The position numbers and the translations under genes are program-made. This document shows positions 1 through 7,645 of a stretch of 64,000 bases of DNA, in pieces. Within the stretch, counting starts at the first letter, position 1. The number at the start of each line of letters is the position of its first letter. The DNA is from Paraperibacillus marinus (GTDB lineage Bacteria; Bacillota; Bacilli; Bacillales; DSM-1321). The notes beneath the pieces were generated by a model. That model made no database searches and was not told the DNA's origin. It saw only the letters and a list, made by a program, of their open reading frames with translations. The stretch is taken from positions 1,922,001 through 1,986,000 of the forward strand of contig NZ_CP143542.1 of assembly GCF_046237605.1 (NCBI RefSeq). The letters are read 5' to 3'.

Positions 1-58
1 ATGCTCAGGCCAGCTAAATGACAGCGGTAATGTCCAGACTAAAATAAAGCTGGCCATA

Positions 59-108
59 AGCTGAAATGACTTCAATCGGAAGATTGAAGTTGTTTCAGCT
101 TTTTGTTT
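59..108 (+). terminator. Rho-independent terminator at left window edge
   Basis: A strong hairpin (AGCTGAAA-type stem with an inner TTCAAT/ATTGAA stem around a CGGA loop) is followed by TTTTTGTTTT. It ends a plus-strand unit whose gene lies left of the window. Confidence 0.75.
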
Positions 109-142
109 TGCCTGGATATCCAGCTTCCAAGGAGGGAACACC

Positions 143-505
143 ATGAAATTATTTGTTTATTCATTAGGCTGCATCCTGATAACCTATTTGCCCCTGATGG
201 CCATTTTATATCTGGGCAGCAATATGAGTGCATCTTCATCACTAACATTAAGTACTTTCTGTGCTGCTGGTTTAATAACCGTTGCAGATCATCTTATTTT
301 AAAAAGGGCAGGAGTCCTAGGAGCAGCTCTGGCCGCATTTTTTATCACCTTATTCATCGTGGGGATCGGCCTTGATTTGTCAGGTGTCCATGGGGCCAAA
401 GCCATCTTTTTGACACTGCTGAGTTCCTTTATTATATGCGGCCTGCGAACCTGGCTGTATGGAGTTGTAAAAAGGGATACAGAAGCACCACCTTTAAGTT
501 TGTAG
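143..505 (+). CDS. Small four-helix integral membrane protein, unknown function
   Basis: This 120-residue protein is almost entirely hydrophobic, with about four predicted membrane segments (roughly residues 4-25, 32-50, 58-77 and 85-105) and a short charged C-terminus. The ATG is preceded by AAGGAGGGAACACC, a near-perfect ribosome binding site. The topology and the LILKR-type loop recall DUF2512/YndM-like Bacillus membrane proteins, but the match is weak and I do not assign that family. It is transcribed alone after the terminator at 59-108 and converges on the next gene with only 2 bp between stop codons. No enzymatic motif is visible. Confidence 0.7.
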   Translation: MKLFVYSLGCILITYLPLMAILYLGSNMSASSSLTLSTFCAAGLITVADHLILKRAGVLGAALAAFFITLFIVGIGLDLSGVHGAKAIFLTLLSSFIICGLRTWLYGVVKRDTEAPPLSL

Positions 506-507
506 TG

Positions 508-1158
508 TTATTCGATGATCTTTTGGTCAATAGGGAAGTCCTGTGCTATCAGGTCAAGATTCTTAAAGACTTTGCTGCTGTAAGTAAAGTCCCCATAACA
601 GTAGGGGTAGCGGAAATTGTTTTTATCACCCCTGCAGTTATAAAGGTTTGGATCCTTTTTTACCTGCAGCCCAGAAAAACGTTTTGCCAATTCTTCACTG
701 TGTCTGCCTCCGTTATCCGACACAAAGGAAATATAGCCGGATCCCATATTATAGGCCTGGATGATGGTAGGGAAATCGACACCTTTCTTTCTCCCTAGAC
801 TGACAATCCGGTTGAAGTGCCTGACTCCCTGGATGATGCTTTCTCTTGGTGTGGCAATTTGGTTGGGGGCAAGCCCGGCAGATTCTGATGACTGCATCGG
901 GTCATTTCCCTTCCCTTTGGTCTCCTGCTGCATGAGAGCAATCAAGACCGGTGTATAGGACTCCAGGTTATATTTTTTTAATTCCTGCTCCAGTTCGGGA
1001 GCATATTTTTTTACACCCGAAAACGAATCCTGCACATATGAGGAAGTTCCAGAGGGGGCCTTGAATTCTTCAGTTATCCTCATGAGGCCGATAAAGACTG
1101 CCAGCATGGAAAATAGCAGCAATAGCTGCCTGCATCGTTTTCTTTTACGTTTATTCAA
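508..1158 (-). CDS. Lysozyme-like (CwlT N-terminal type) membrane-anchored muramidase
   Basis: About 216 residues with a basic N-terminus (NKRKRKR), one membrane segment (about residues 10-25) and an extracytoplasmic lysozyme-like domain (Lysozyme_like family of Firmicutes, as in the N-terminal half of CwlT). The likely catalytic glutamate is in MQQETKGKG, followed by the family-typical MQSSES segment and QAYNMGSGY. These proteins are expected to cut the peptidoglycan glycan strand outside the membrane. I place the start at TTG 1158, because AGGAGCG lies six bases upstream of it. An in-frame ATG at 1179 would put the binding site inside the gene. The gene stands alone and converges with the membrane protein at 143-505. 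Confidence 0.8.
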   Translation of the reverse strand: MNKRKRKRCRQLLLLFSMLAVFIGLMRITEEFKAPSGTSSYVQDSFSGVKKYAPELEQELKKYNLESYTPVLIALMQQETKGKGNDPMQSSESAGLAPNQIATPRESIIQGVRHFNRIVSLGRKKGVDFPTIIQAYNMGSGYISFVSDNGGRHSEELAKRFSGLQVKKDPNLYNCRGDKNNFRYPYCYGDFTYSSKVFKNLDLIAQDFPIDQKIIE

Positions 1159-1241
1159 ATTATCCGCTCCTGAACACATTCATATAATTATAGTATCATA
1201 AATATAGAAATTGTTAGAGTGGAGATGGAGGAGTGATTTGT

Positions 1242-1727
1242 ATGGATATCGTGAAACTGATAAAAGATAGGAGGACCATCAAGAAATTCAAACATGAGCA
1301 GGTGAAACAGGAAGATATTTTAACCTGGCTGAACACCGCTGCCATGAGTCCCAATCATAGAATGACTGAACCCTGGAAAATTCTGTTCGTTGGTGAAAAC
1401 ACCAGGAAGTCACTCAATCACAAAACGAATTTCGGGAACGCTCCAGTCTTATTTGCTGTATTGTCACATAAGGGTTCCTCTGATTTAGCAAGGGATGAAA
1501 ATCTCATGTCAACCGCCTGTTTTATCCAGAACTTTATGCTCCAGGCATGGGCAACTGGGGCAGGGGTATTTTGGTCCTCCCTTGGAGCAACTGACGCAGC
1601 GAGGAAAATCTTATCTGTGCCGGATGATTACGACGTAGCAGGCATCCTGGCGGCGGGGATTCCGGATGAAATACCAGTTGCAAAGCCAAGGACCCCGATT
1701 GATTCCAAAATAGAATATTTAAAGTGA
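1242..1727 (+). CDS. Nitroreductase family protein
   Basis: A 161-residue FMN-dependent nitroreductase-fold protein. The N-terminal DIVKLIKDRRTIKKF is the family's FMN-phosphate-binding RRTI/RRS element. The AAMSPNH segment and the C-terminal AAGIPDE..AKPR segment are also typical. Such proteins use NAD(P)H to reduce nitroaromatics, quinones or similar compounds in the cytosol; the substrate cannot be read from sequence. At about 160 residues it is shorter than many homologues (180-220) but has both ends of the fold. ATG 1242 fits GGAGGAG at 1226-1232 better than the in-frame GTG 1233, which overlaps the binding site. Confidence 0.8.
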   Translation: MDIVKLIKDRRTIKKFKHEQVKQEDILTWLNTAAMSPNHRMTEPWKILFVGENTRKSLNHKTNFGNAPVLFAVLSHKGSSDLARDENLMSTACFIQNFMLQAWATGAGVFWSSLGATDAARKILSVPDDYDVAGILAAGIPDEIPVAKPRTPIDSKIEYLK

Positions 1728-1865
1728 ACTCTATCTATGCACCCAAACGATTAGGGATTAAGTTTACCTGGAAGTCCAAACGTCAGCATTGTTTTTGAAT
1801 GCGGCCCCGAGGGTATGAGGATAGTAGGAGATGTATGTTTCAAGGAAAAGGGAGATGGCGGCAAG

Positions 1866-2168
1866 TTGAAAACGTCAACCGTATTAAAGTGGATAACAGG
1901 TGCACTGGAAGCCTTTTTAGGCATACCGATTTTAGGTGGAGCGATTGTATTGGGATTCAGCTGGATGCCTCTCATCCTGATGGGATGCCTTCATCTCATC
2001 ACCCTGATCATCTCGGCTGCTGAAAGAGAACACCGGCACGGAAGCGTGCTGGGAATCATCACATCCTGTATTGCATGGTTCCCGGTTCTAGGGATGATTA
2101 TGCATATAGTGACAGGCTTAGTCCTGATAATAGATGCTTTAAGATCCTGGCGGAGGGCAGCCTTGTAA
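1866..2168 (+). CDS. Small membrane protein, Bacillaceae hypothetical
   Basis: A 100-residue protein with about three hydrophobic segments (roughly 12-30, 35-50 and 65-90), a central charged loop (AEREHRHGS) and a basic C-terminus. I recognise the general pattern of a short Bacillus membrane protein starting KTSTVLKWITG but no named family. The TTG start at 1866 is chosen because GGGAGA lies about ten bases upstream and the protein then begins at the conserved-looking KTSTVLKW. An upstream in-frame ATG (1815) has no good binding site and would add a non-hydrophobic tail. Function unknown. Confidence 0.6.
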   Translation: MKTSTVLKWITGALEAFLGIPILGGAIVLGFSWMPLILMGCLHLITLIISAAEREHRHGSVLGIITSCIAWFPVLGMIMHIVTGLVLIIDALRSWRRAAL

Positions 2169-2250
2169 TCCGCCGCAAACCTTATTGCGAATATCTGCTT
2201 TCATTTAGGGCAATATGAACCTGTAACCAATATTGTGAGGTGTATGGATC

Positions 2251-2391
2251 ATGGCTGATGAGCGGTTAGAAAATCTGATAATAGCTGGTGATGATCAGCA
2301 GGAAGGAAACCACTCCATTCTGTATAACGAAAGGCTGGCAAAGGAAAGCAAGCTGAAAAATGATCCCCGCTATGCTGAATATTATCAATGA
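2251..2391 (+). CDS. 46-residue hydrophilic small protein
   Basis: The reading frame starts ATGGCTGATGAG with GTGAGGTG about nine bases upstream and encodes 46 residues beginning MADERLENLI and ending KNDPRYAEYYQ. It is acidic with no membrane segment or Cys. It lies between the membrane protein at 1866 and the hairpin terminator at 2445, so it is probably the last gene of that unit. No family is recognised; the call rests on binding site, position and sensible composition. Confidence 0.45.
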   Translation: MADERLENLIIAGDDQQEGNHSILYNERLAKESKLKNDPRYAEYYQ

Positions 2392-2444
2392 ATACTCTGA
2401 AGTATTTATGTTAAAAGGCAGATTCAGATATCAAAATCAACAAT

Positions 2445-2477
2445 AAAAGGGCATCGGTCACAGCCGGTGCCCTTTTA
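2445..2477 (+). terminator. Rho-independent terminator
   Basis: AAAAGGGCA-CGG / CCG-GCCCTTTT form a G+C-rich stem around TCACAG, ending in a T tract. It closes the plus-strand unit of the two preceding small genes. Confidence 0.75.
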
Positions 2478-2600
2478 CTGCAGCCTGGCATCTCCGGCTT
2501 ATTTTTGAGGAGAAAGTATCTCTCCCTAAAGACAGATGGAGTAACATGACTAGGTGTGGATCACAGAACCCCTAAAAAATCATTGGCTGATTTCCCATAT

Positions 2601-2648
2601 ATTGCGGCTGTTGAATAAGAAAGTAAATTTCCGCACCAATCAACTTTG
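2601..2648. repeat. Short fragment of a Bacillus intergenic repeat
   Basis: The stretch ATTGCGGCTGTTGAATAAG...CCGCACCAATCAACTTTG resembles the end of the longer repeat at 18790-18975 and shares ATTGCGGCT(G/A)TTGAATAAG with 23691-23722. The interval 2478-2737 holds no convincing gene; this fragment is the only structure seen in it. Confidence 0.5.
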
Positions 2649-2737
2649 TTTAATAATTGAATCTTCACGCAGAACTCATTAAGAAAACAATAATCTTTTA
2701 GAAAGAGCCATTCGAAATGAGCCATTTAAAAACAAAA

Positions 2738-3583
2738 CTATATTCTCGTTTCAGAAATGGAATTCCTGATCTTTCCCAGTGCTTTACGCGCTTTTTCTTT
2801 ATTGGCAATCATTAAATTAACATAAAGCGCATCAATGAGGCTTAATTGGCCGATCCGGGAGGCTAGTGCCTCTGAACGGTATTCCGTTTCCTCTGAGCTG
2901 GTATAAAGGGCTATATCCACCTGCTGGCTGATGGGAGATTTCGCAAAGCCGGTGATACCAATTGTGCCGGCACCGTTTTCTGCAGCGGTTTTCAATATTC
3001 TCAGGGTATCTTTATTCGTGCCTGAATGGGAGATAACGACTGCTGCGTCTTTATTGGTAAGCTGGGAAGCGCTCATCAGCTGGAAATGCGAATCCCCGAA
3101 TGAGTACGCCCTGATGCCTGTCCGCAGGAACTTATGATACGCATCCATGGCTATGACCGCAGAACCCCCGGTTCCGTAGAATTCCACTCTGTCCGCCCTT
3201 TTAAGAATATCCACTGCTGCCTTGATGCTGTCACTTTCGATGAAGTGAAGGGTATTTTCCAAAGTCCTGATATTAGAACGGAAAATCTTTTCTGCAATCG
3301 CTTTTTCGTCATCTTGTTCGGAGATTTCCTCATGGATCAACTGGATCGGGCTCATCACTTCTGAGGCAAGGGCAATCTTCATTGCCTGATAACCTTTGAA
3401 GCCAATGCGTTTGCAGAAACGGAAAACGGTGGCATCCGCCACATTAAGATTCTCAGAGACTTCATTAATGGTTCCATGAATAATTTTTTCCGGATGTTTT
3501 ATGATATAGTCTGCGATCATTTTTTCTTTTTCACTGAATACAGCATAAGAGGAACGGATCCTGCCCAAACAATTTTGGCTCAT
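2738..3583 (-). CDS. MurR/RpiR-family transcriptional regulator
   Basis: A 281-residue protein with an N-terminal RpiR-type helix-turn-helix domain (about residues 1-78, with NLNVADATVFRFCKRIGF as the recognition region) and a C-terminal SIS sugar-phosphate isomerase domain (about 125-255, with GTGGSAVIAMDAYHKFLR and VVISHSGTNKDTLR). SIS domains of this family bind phosphosugars as effectors. It is divergent from the 6-phosphogluconate dehydrogenase at 3723, and the 139-bp gap holds an inverted repeat. It therefore probably controls that gene, itself, or both, with a phosphosugar such as 6-phosphogluconate as candidate ligand (inference). Start ATG 3583 follows a GGGAGAAC-type site on the minus strand. 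Confidence 0.9.
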   Translation of the reverse strand: MSQNCLGRIRSSYAVFSEKEKMIADYIIKHPEKIIHGTINEVSENLNVADATVFRFCKRIGFKGYQAMKIALASEVMSPIQLIHEEISEQDDEKAIAEKIFRSNIRTLENTLHFIESDSIKAAVDILKRADRVEFYGTGGSAVIAMDAYHKFLRTGIRAYSFGDSHFQLMSASQLTNKDAAVVISHSGTNKDTLRILKTAAENGAGTIGITGFAKSPISQQVDIALYTSSEETEYRSEALASRIGQLSLIDALYVNLMIANKEKARKALGKIRNSISETRI

Positions 3584-3635
3584 TTTAGAGGTTCTCCCTT
3601 TTGTTTTTAATGAAAATAGTATAGCATAGAGTGTG

Positions 3636-3685
3636 TTGAAAAAATATTTCTTGATTTATATCCAACGATTGAAATATTTTTTGAT
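3636..3685. promoter_or_regulatory. Inverted repeat, candidate RpiR operator
   Basis: AAAAAATATTTC (3639-3650) and GAAATATTTTTT (3671-3682) are perfect 12-bp inverted copies separated by 20 bp. They lie in the divergent gap between the RpiR regulator and gnd. RpiR proteins commonly bind TGAAA/TTTCA-type palindromes, so both arms are plausible operator halves. Confidence 0.55.
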
Positions 3686-3722
3686 AAATCATACCAATAC
3701 TTATAAAAAAGAGGCGTAGCAA

Positions 3723-4616
3723 ATGAAAATCGGTTTAATTGGATTAGGAAAAATGGGTTATAATCTGTCAATGAATTTATTAGATCATAAACATGAGGTA
3801 GCTGCTTTTGATGTGAATGAAAATGCTGTTAGTGATATTACCGAAGCGGGAGCTGAAGGTGCTGCTTCCATATCTGAACTTGTAGGGAAATTGTCTGCTC
3901 CACGGGTAGTCTGGATCATGGTGCCAGCCGGGGACATCACCAATAATGTAATAAAAGAACTGAAAGAGCTTTTGTCTGAGGGTGATATTATCATCGATGG
4001 CGGAAACTCCAACTATAAAGAATCAATGGCACGCTCCAAGGACCTGAGTGAAAAGGGAATCCATTTCCTCGATACAGGAACAAGCGGCGGCATGGCTGGA
4101 GCAAGGCATGGTGCCTGCACGATGGTAGGCGGAAATCCTGAAGCATTTAAGCATGTTGAGCCAATATTCAAGGATATTTGTGTGGAAAACGGCTACCTTT
4201 ATGCTGGCGAAAGCGGCAGCGGCCATTTCCTGAAGATGGTTCACAATGGGGTAGAATACGGAATGATGCAAAGCATTGCGGAAGGATTCGATGTTCTTGA
4301 GAAAAGCCAGTTCAATTTTGATTATGAGCAGGTAGCCCGTGTCTGGAACAATGGCTCAGTTATCCGTTCATGGCTGATGGAACTTACAGAGAACGCATTC
4401 TCTAAAGATGCACGCCTGGAAGGGCTTAAAGGAGTCATGCATTCTTCTGGAGAAGGCAAATGGACACTGGAAGAGGCACTTGACCTGCAGGTGGCCACGC
4501 CTGTCATTGCCCTCTCACTTATGATGAGATACCGTTCCCTTGAAGAAGACACGTTTTCTGGTAAAGTGGTCGCAGCCCTCCGCAATGAATTTGGCGGACA
4601 TGACGTTGTAAAATAA
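3723..4616 (+). CDS. gnd: 6-phosphogluconate dehydrogenase, decarboxylating (short NAD-type)
   Basis: A 297-residue enzyme of the oxidative pentose phosphate pathway that converts 6-phosphogluconate to ribulose 5-phosphate and CO2. The N-terminal GLIGLGKMGYNLSMNL is the dinucleotide-binding GxGxxG. DGGNSNYKES and DTGTSGGMAGARHG are substrate-binding segments, and GHFLKMVHNGVEYG carries the catalytic Lys with its Asn and Glu partners. The length matches the short YqeC/GndA type (about 300 residues) rather than the 470-residue GntZ type. A monocistronic unit with its own terminator, divergent from an RpiR regulator that probably senses a phosphosugar. Confidence 0.93.
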   Translation: MKIGLIGLGKMGYNLSMNLLDHKHEVAAFDVNENAVSDITEAGAEGAASISELVGKLSAPRVVWIMVPAGDITNNVIKELKELLSEGDIIIDGGNSNYKESMARSKDLSEKGIHFLDTGTSGGMAGARHGACTMVGGNPEAFKHVEPIFKDICVENGYLYAGESGSGHFLKMVHNGVEYGMMQSIAEGFDVLEKSQFNFDYEQVARVWNNGSVIRSWLMELTENAFSKDARLEGLKGVMHSSGEGKWTLEEALDLQVATPVIALSLMMRYRSLEEDTFSGKVVAALRNEFGGHDVVK

Positions 4617-4628
4617 TAGTTATATGAA

Positions 4629-4677
4629 TAAAAACGGTTCACTGCATCAGACGATGGGGTGAATCGTTTTTTTCTGT
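4629..4677 (+). terminator. Rho-independent terminator of gnd
   Basis: AACGGTTCAC..GCATC / GATG..GGTGAATCGTT form a long stem followed by seven T residues just after the gnd stop. Confidence 0.8.
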
Positions 4678-4860
4678 AAAAAAGGGGTTGAGCTGCATGT
4701 ATCATAAGGCTTCCTGCAGCTGGGTGTGAACATCATTTATCCTGCTGGCATTCTGCGCCTTACTCCGCTCCAACACTCCATTGTGTTTGTTCCTGCTCTT
4801 GTACAGTTTCCTTTCCTTGCATGGGCTGTGAGTAGAAAACGCATGTTTGTATTATAAATA
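4669..4860 (+). repeat. Intergenic repeat family, copy A
   Basis: Starts at the T tract of the gnd terminator (TTTTTTTCTGT) and continues AAGGGG..GAGCTGCATGTATC, ATAAGGCTTCC, AACATCATTTATCCTGCTGG, GCATTCTGCGCC, GTTTGTTCCTGCTCTTG, TTTCCTT..CATGGGCTG and GTAGAAAACGCATGTTTGTATTAT. The same ordered blocks occur at 37040-37190 and 40784-40965 in the same orientation after other terminators. The reading frame that is open in the other copies is interrupted by TGA here, so it is not a conserved gene. Confidence 0.85.
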
Positions 4861-4870
4861 AAAAATTTGA

Positions 4871-4900
4871 TTGACATTATAATTTAGGAAGGAGTAAACT
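4871..4900 (+). promoter_or_regulatory. Probable sigma-A promoter of the tyrS leader
   Basis: TTGACA at 4871-4876 and TAAACT at 4895-4900 are 18 bp apart. This places transcription start just before the T-box leader. The -10 box matches at four of six positions. Confidence 0.4.
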
Positions 4901-4906
4901 GGATAA

Positions 4907-5151
4907 AAATTCAAACGAAAAGTAATGACAGGAATGAGTAGCGGAATATCTCCCTGTACCAGAGAGCCGGTGGATGGTGTAAACCGGTCAAAGATATCCG
5001 GCGAATTACCTCCTTGAACTTTCTCTGTGAAATTAGTAGCAGGGAACGGCCCGGACCGTTACAGGATCCAAGCGGAAGGCATTTTGTCTTCAACAAGGGT
5101 GGTACCGCGTGCAAAAGACCACGTCCCTTATTTAGGGATGTGGTCTTTTTA
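4907..5151 (+). ncRNA. T-box leader specific for tRNA-Tyr
   Basis: The leader carries the invariant T-box sequence AAGGGTGGTACCGCG (5095-5109), which pairs with the acceptor end of uncharged tRNA. It is followed by an intrinsic terminator (AAAGACCACGTCCCT / AGGGATGTGGTCTT, then T5; 5113-5151). A Stem I with an AGAGAGCCGGTGG-type segment is present, and the putative specifier loop GAATTACC contains TAC (5007-5009), a tyrosine codon. Uncharged tRNA-Tyr should stabilise the antiterminator and allow tyrS transcription. The specifier assignment comes from position and context, not from a folded model. Confidence 0.92.
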
Positions 5152-5175
5152 TATTCAAAAAAGGAGACGTTAATC

Positions 5176-6426
5176 ATGAAGCAAGCTGAAAAGGCACTGA
5201 CAGAAAAACAGCAGCAAGAGGTAAAAAGGCAGCTGGACATTTATACAAATGGCGTTCATGAGATTCTGCCGGTTGAAGAACTAAAATTAAAACTCATGAA
5301 ATCCGTACAAAATGGAAAGCCCCTCAAGGTAAAACTGGGACTGGATCCATCTGCGCCGGACGTGCATATCGGGCATACGGTAGTACTCAATAAACTGAGG
5401 CAGTTTCAGGATAACGGGCATATCATCCAGCTGATCATTGGGGATTTTACAGGCAAGATAGGAGACCCGACTGGGAAATCAGCTGCTCGCAGGCAGCTGA
5501 CAGACATGGAAGTAAAAGATAATGCACAAACATACTTTACGCAGTTCAACAAAGTATTGGATATGGATAAGGTAGAGCTTCATTATAATTCTGAGTGGCT
5601 GTCCAGGCTGCGGCTTGAAGAGATTATTCAGCTTGCCGGAAAGATCACCGTAGCGAGGCTCATGGAAAGGAAAGACTTCTCTGAACGCTTCCAAGAAGGC
5701 AAGCCGCTATCTCTCCATGAATTCTTCTATCCCCTCATGCAGGGCTATGATTCTGTCGAGCTGGAAAGCGATATCGAACTTGGCGGGACAGATCAGCATT
5801 TTAATCTGCTGATGGGCCGTCACCTGCAGGAGGCATATGGGAAAGAAAAACAAGTAACCATCCTGCTGCCATTATTAGAAGGACTTGATGGAACAGAAAA
5901 AATGTCAAAATCGAAAAACAATTATATTGGGATTGATGAAAAGCCAAGTGAAATATATGGGAAAACGATGAGTGTGCCTGACGGGCTGGTGGTAAAATAT
6001 ATCGATCTGGCAACAGACCTTTCCCTGGATGAGAAAATATCCATAAGGGAGCGCTTCGAAAGAGGCATACTGCATCCAAGGGATGCTAAAATGATATTGG
6101 CAAGAACGTTGGTGAAAATGTATCACGGAGAAAAACCTGCTGATGATGCTGAAGCCGAATTCAGGAATATCTTCCAAAAGGGCGGACTTCCCTCTGAAAT
6201 GCAAGAAGCAGGATGGCCAATGGATCAGAGCATTTCAGCCATTGATTTACTGGTCGGCCTGGGACTTCAGCCTTCTAAAGGGGAAGCACGCAAGATGATT
6301 CTGAATGGCGGAGTAAGGATTGATAACCAAAAACTTACTGATTTCACAGCATCCATTCAGCCGGCCAATGGCATGGTAATTCAGGTGGGCAAACGGAAAT
6401 TCATCAGGCTTAAGAAACAGGACTGA
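5176..6426 (+). CDS. tyrS: Tyrosyl-tRNA synthetase (TyrZ-like type)
   Basis: A 416-residue class I synthetase that charges tRNA-Tyr. The catalytic domain has the HIGH signature in PDVHIGHTVVLNKL, the tyrosine-site GTDQHFN and the KMSKS loop in DGTEKMSKSKNNY. A C-terminal S4 RNA-binding domain (about residues 350-410, GLGLQPSKGEARKMI and GGVRIDNQKL) completes it. The extended PSAPDVHIGHTVVLNKLRQF segment resembles the TyrZ subgroup rather than the principal B. subtilis TyrS, so the genome may hold another tyrS (inference). ATG 5176 follows AAAGGAGA; longer in-frame starts would run back through the T-box terminator. Confidence 0.95.
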   Translation: MKQAEKALTEKQQQEVKRQLDIYTNGVHEILPVEELKLKLMKSVQNGKPLKVKLGLDPSAPDVHIGHTVVLNKLRQFQDNGHIIQLIIGDFTGKIGDPTGKSAARRQLTDMEVKDNAQTYFTQFNKVLDMDKVELHYNSEWLSRLRLEEIIQLAGKITVARLMERKDFSERFQEGKPLSLHEFFYPLMQGYDSVELESDIELGGTDQHFNLLMGRHLQEAYGKEKQVTILLPLLEGLDGTEKMSKSKNNYIGIDEKPSEIYGKTMSVPDGLVVKYIDLATDLSLDEKISIRERFERGILHPRDAKMILARTLVKMYHGEKPADDAEAEFRNIFQKGGLPSEMQEAGWPMDQSISAIDLLVGLGLQPSKGEARKMILNGGVRIDNQKLTDFTASIQPANGMVIQVGKRKFIRLKKQD

Positions 6427-6454
6427 GATTATTACCAGGTGAAAGGAGAAGAGA

Positions 6455-7000
6455 ATGAGTAAAGAAGCGCTGATCATAGTGGATATGAGCAATGATTTTG
6501 TTTCGGATACTGGCACACTGACCGCCGGGCGGCCGGCACAGGAAATCGTGCCTTACATTAAGGACCAGGCGGACAGGTTTTTTTCGGAAGGGAAGCTGGT
6601 GGTGTTTACCATGGATGCCCATGAGGAAAATGATCCCCATTTCCAACTATGGCCACCGCATAATATCAAAGGAACGAAAGGCCAGGAACTGTTTGGGGAC
6701 CTGAAGGAATGGTATAAGCAGCACAAGGAAAATGAGAACAGAGTCTGGTATATTCCTAAAACCAATTATAACGCATTCCATGAAACCGGGCTGGCAGAAA
6801 AGCTGAAGGAGCAGGGAGTCGAAAAGGTTCATGTGACAGGTGTCTGCACAGACATATGCAGCTACCAGACTGTGGCAGGAGCTGATGCGGCAGGATTCAA
6901 GACAGCAATCCATAAAAGAGGTAATGCAACTTTCACTGATCTTGGGGACACTTTCATTGAACATATGAAGCTGTGCTTCCACACAGAAATCATCGTTTAG
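6455..7000 (+). CDS. pncA: Nicotinamidase / isochorismatase-family hydrolase
   Basis: A 181-residue cysteine hydrolase of the isochorismatase superfamily. The catalytic triad is visible as Asp10 (IIVDMSNDF), Lys102 (IPKTNYNAF) and Cys131 (VTGVCTDICS). The likely metal ligands are in FTMDAHEENDPH and LWPPHN. The length and the WPPHNIKGT segment fit the Bacillus nicotinamidase group (YueJ/PncA), which converts nicotinamide to nicotinate for NAD salvage. It follows tyrS by 28 bp without a clear terminator, so it may be cotranscribed. The IS element inserted only a few bases after its stop codon and probably replaced or split its terminator. Confidence 0.85.
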   Translation: MSKEALIIVDMSNDFVSDTGTLTAGRPAQEIVPYIKDQADRFFSEGKLVVFTMDAHEENDPHFQLWPPHNIKGTKGQELFGDLKEWYKQHKENENRVWYIPKTNYNAFHETGLAEKLKEQGVEKVHVTGVCTDICSYQTVAGADAAGFKTAIHKRGNATFTDLGDTFIEHMKLCFHTEIIV

Positions 7001-7036
7001 GCTCCAATTAAAGGAGGATGTCCCAAAAGTGTACTG

Positions 7037-7074
7037 CACCCCAAAAGTTAGAGTGAAATCTAACTTTTGGGGTG
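7037..7074 (+). promoter_or_regulatory. 16-bp perfect hairpin inside the left end of the IS
   Basis: CACCCCAAAAGTTAGA (7037-7052) and TCTAACTTTTGGGGTG (7059-7074) pair perfectly around GTGAAA, ending eight bases before the orfA start. Read-through transcripts would fold here and hide the orfA ribosome binding region, a known type of protection against activation by outside transcription. Confidence 0.65.
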
Positions 7075-7081
7075 TTTATTT

Positions 7082-7645
7082 ATGTCTAAATATAGTGAAG
7101 AATTCAAACTAATGGTTGTAAGGGAATATAGGGAAGGAAAATTAGGGGCCAAGTCTTTAGCGAAGAAACATGGTATTAAATCATATGGCCAGCTAGAACG
7201 CTGGATAAAAACTTATAAGAAATTTGGAGAAAAAGGCCTTAGAGAGAAAAAGAATAAGGAGACTTATCCTGTTCAATTTAAGCTGGATGTATTAAGCTTT
7301 ATGAAAAACACAGGTTCTTCAGAAACGGAAACAGCCCTTCATTTTGGGCTAACAAACCCTCCTATGATAGGCAGATGGAAAAAAACATGGTTGAAGGAGG
7401 GGATAGAAGGCCTGGAAAGAGTGAAAGGAAGGCCTTCTATGTCTGATAAATCAAAGAATAAAAAGAACAAACCCAACGATGAAAAAGAGATGACCTATGA
7501 ACAAAAGTTAGAGAGAGAAAACGAGCTGCTTCGTCTAGAGGTAGAATACTTAAAAAAGTTGCGAGCTTTTCAGATGGATCCAGAAGCCTATCTCGAAAAG
7601 CACAAGCAGCGTTATCACTCGAACTCAAAAAAACCTTCCAATTAA
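7082..7645 (+). CDS. IS3-family transposase OrfA (helix-turn-helix protein)
   Basis: A 187-residue protein. Residues 1-55 (KYSEEFKLMVVREYREGK and SYGQLERWIKTYKKFG) form the first helix-turn-helix, a second lies at about 65-110, and a leucine-zipper-like coiled coil (YEQKLERENELLRLEVEYL) lies at about 140-160. This is the IS150-group OrfA layout. OrfA binds the ends and dimerises. The frame ends shortly after a slippery A7 tract at 7627-7633, where a -1 shift would join it to OrfB. ATG 7082 is used; the in-frame TTG 7067 lies in the hairpin. Confidence 0.9.
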   Translation: MSKYSEEFKLMVVREYREGKLGAKSLAKKHGIKSYGQLERWIKTYKKFGEKGLREKKNKETYPVQFKLDVLSFMKNTGSSETETALHFGLTNPPMIGRWKKTWLKEGIEGLERVKGRPSMSDKSKNKKNKPNDEKEMTYEQKLERENELLRLEVEYLKKLRAFQMDPEAYLEKHKQRYHSNSKKPSN

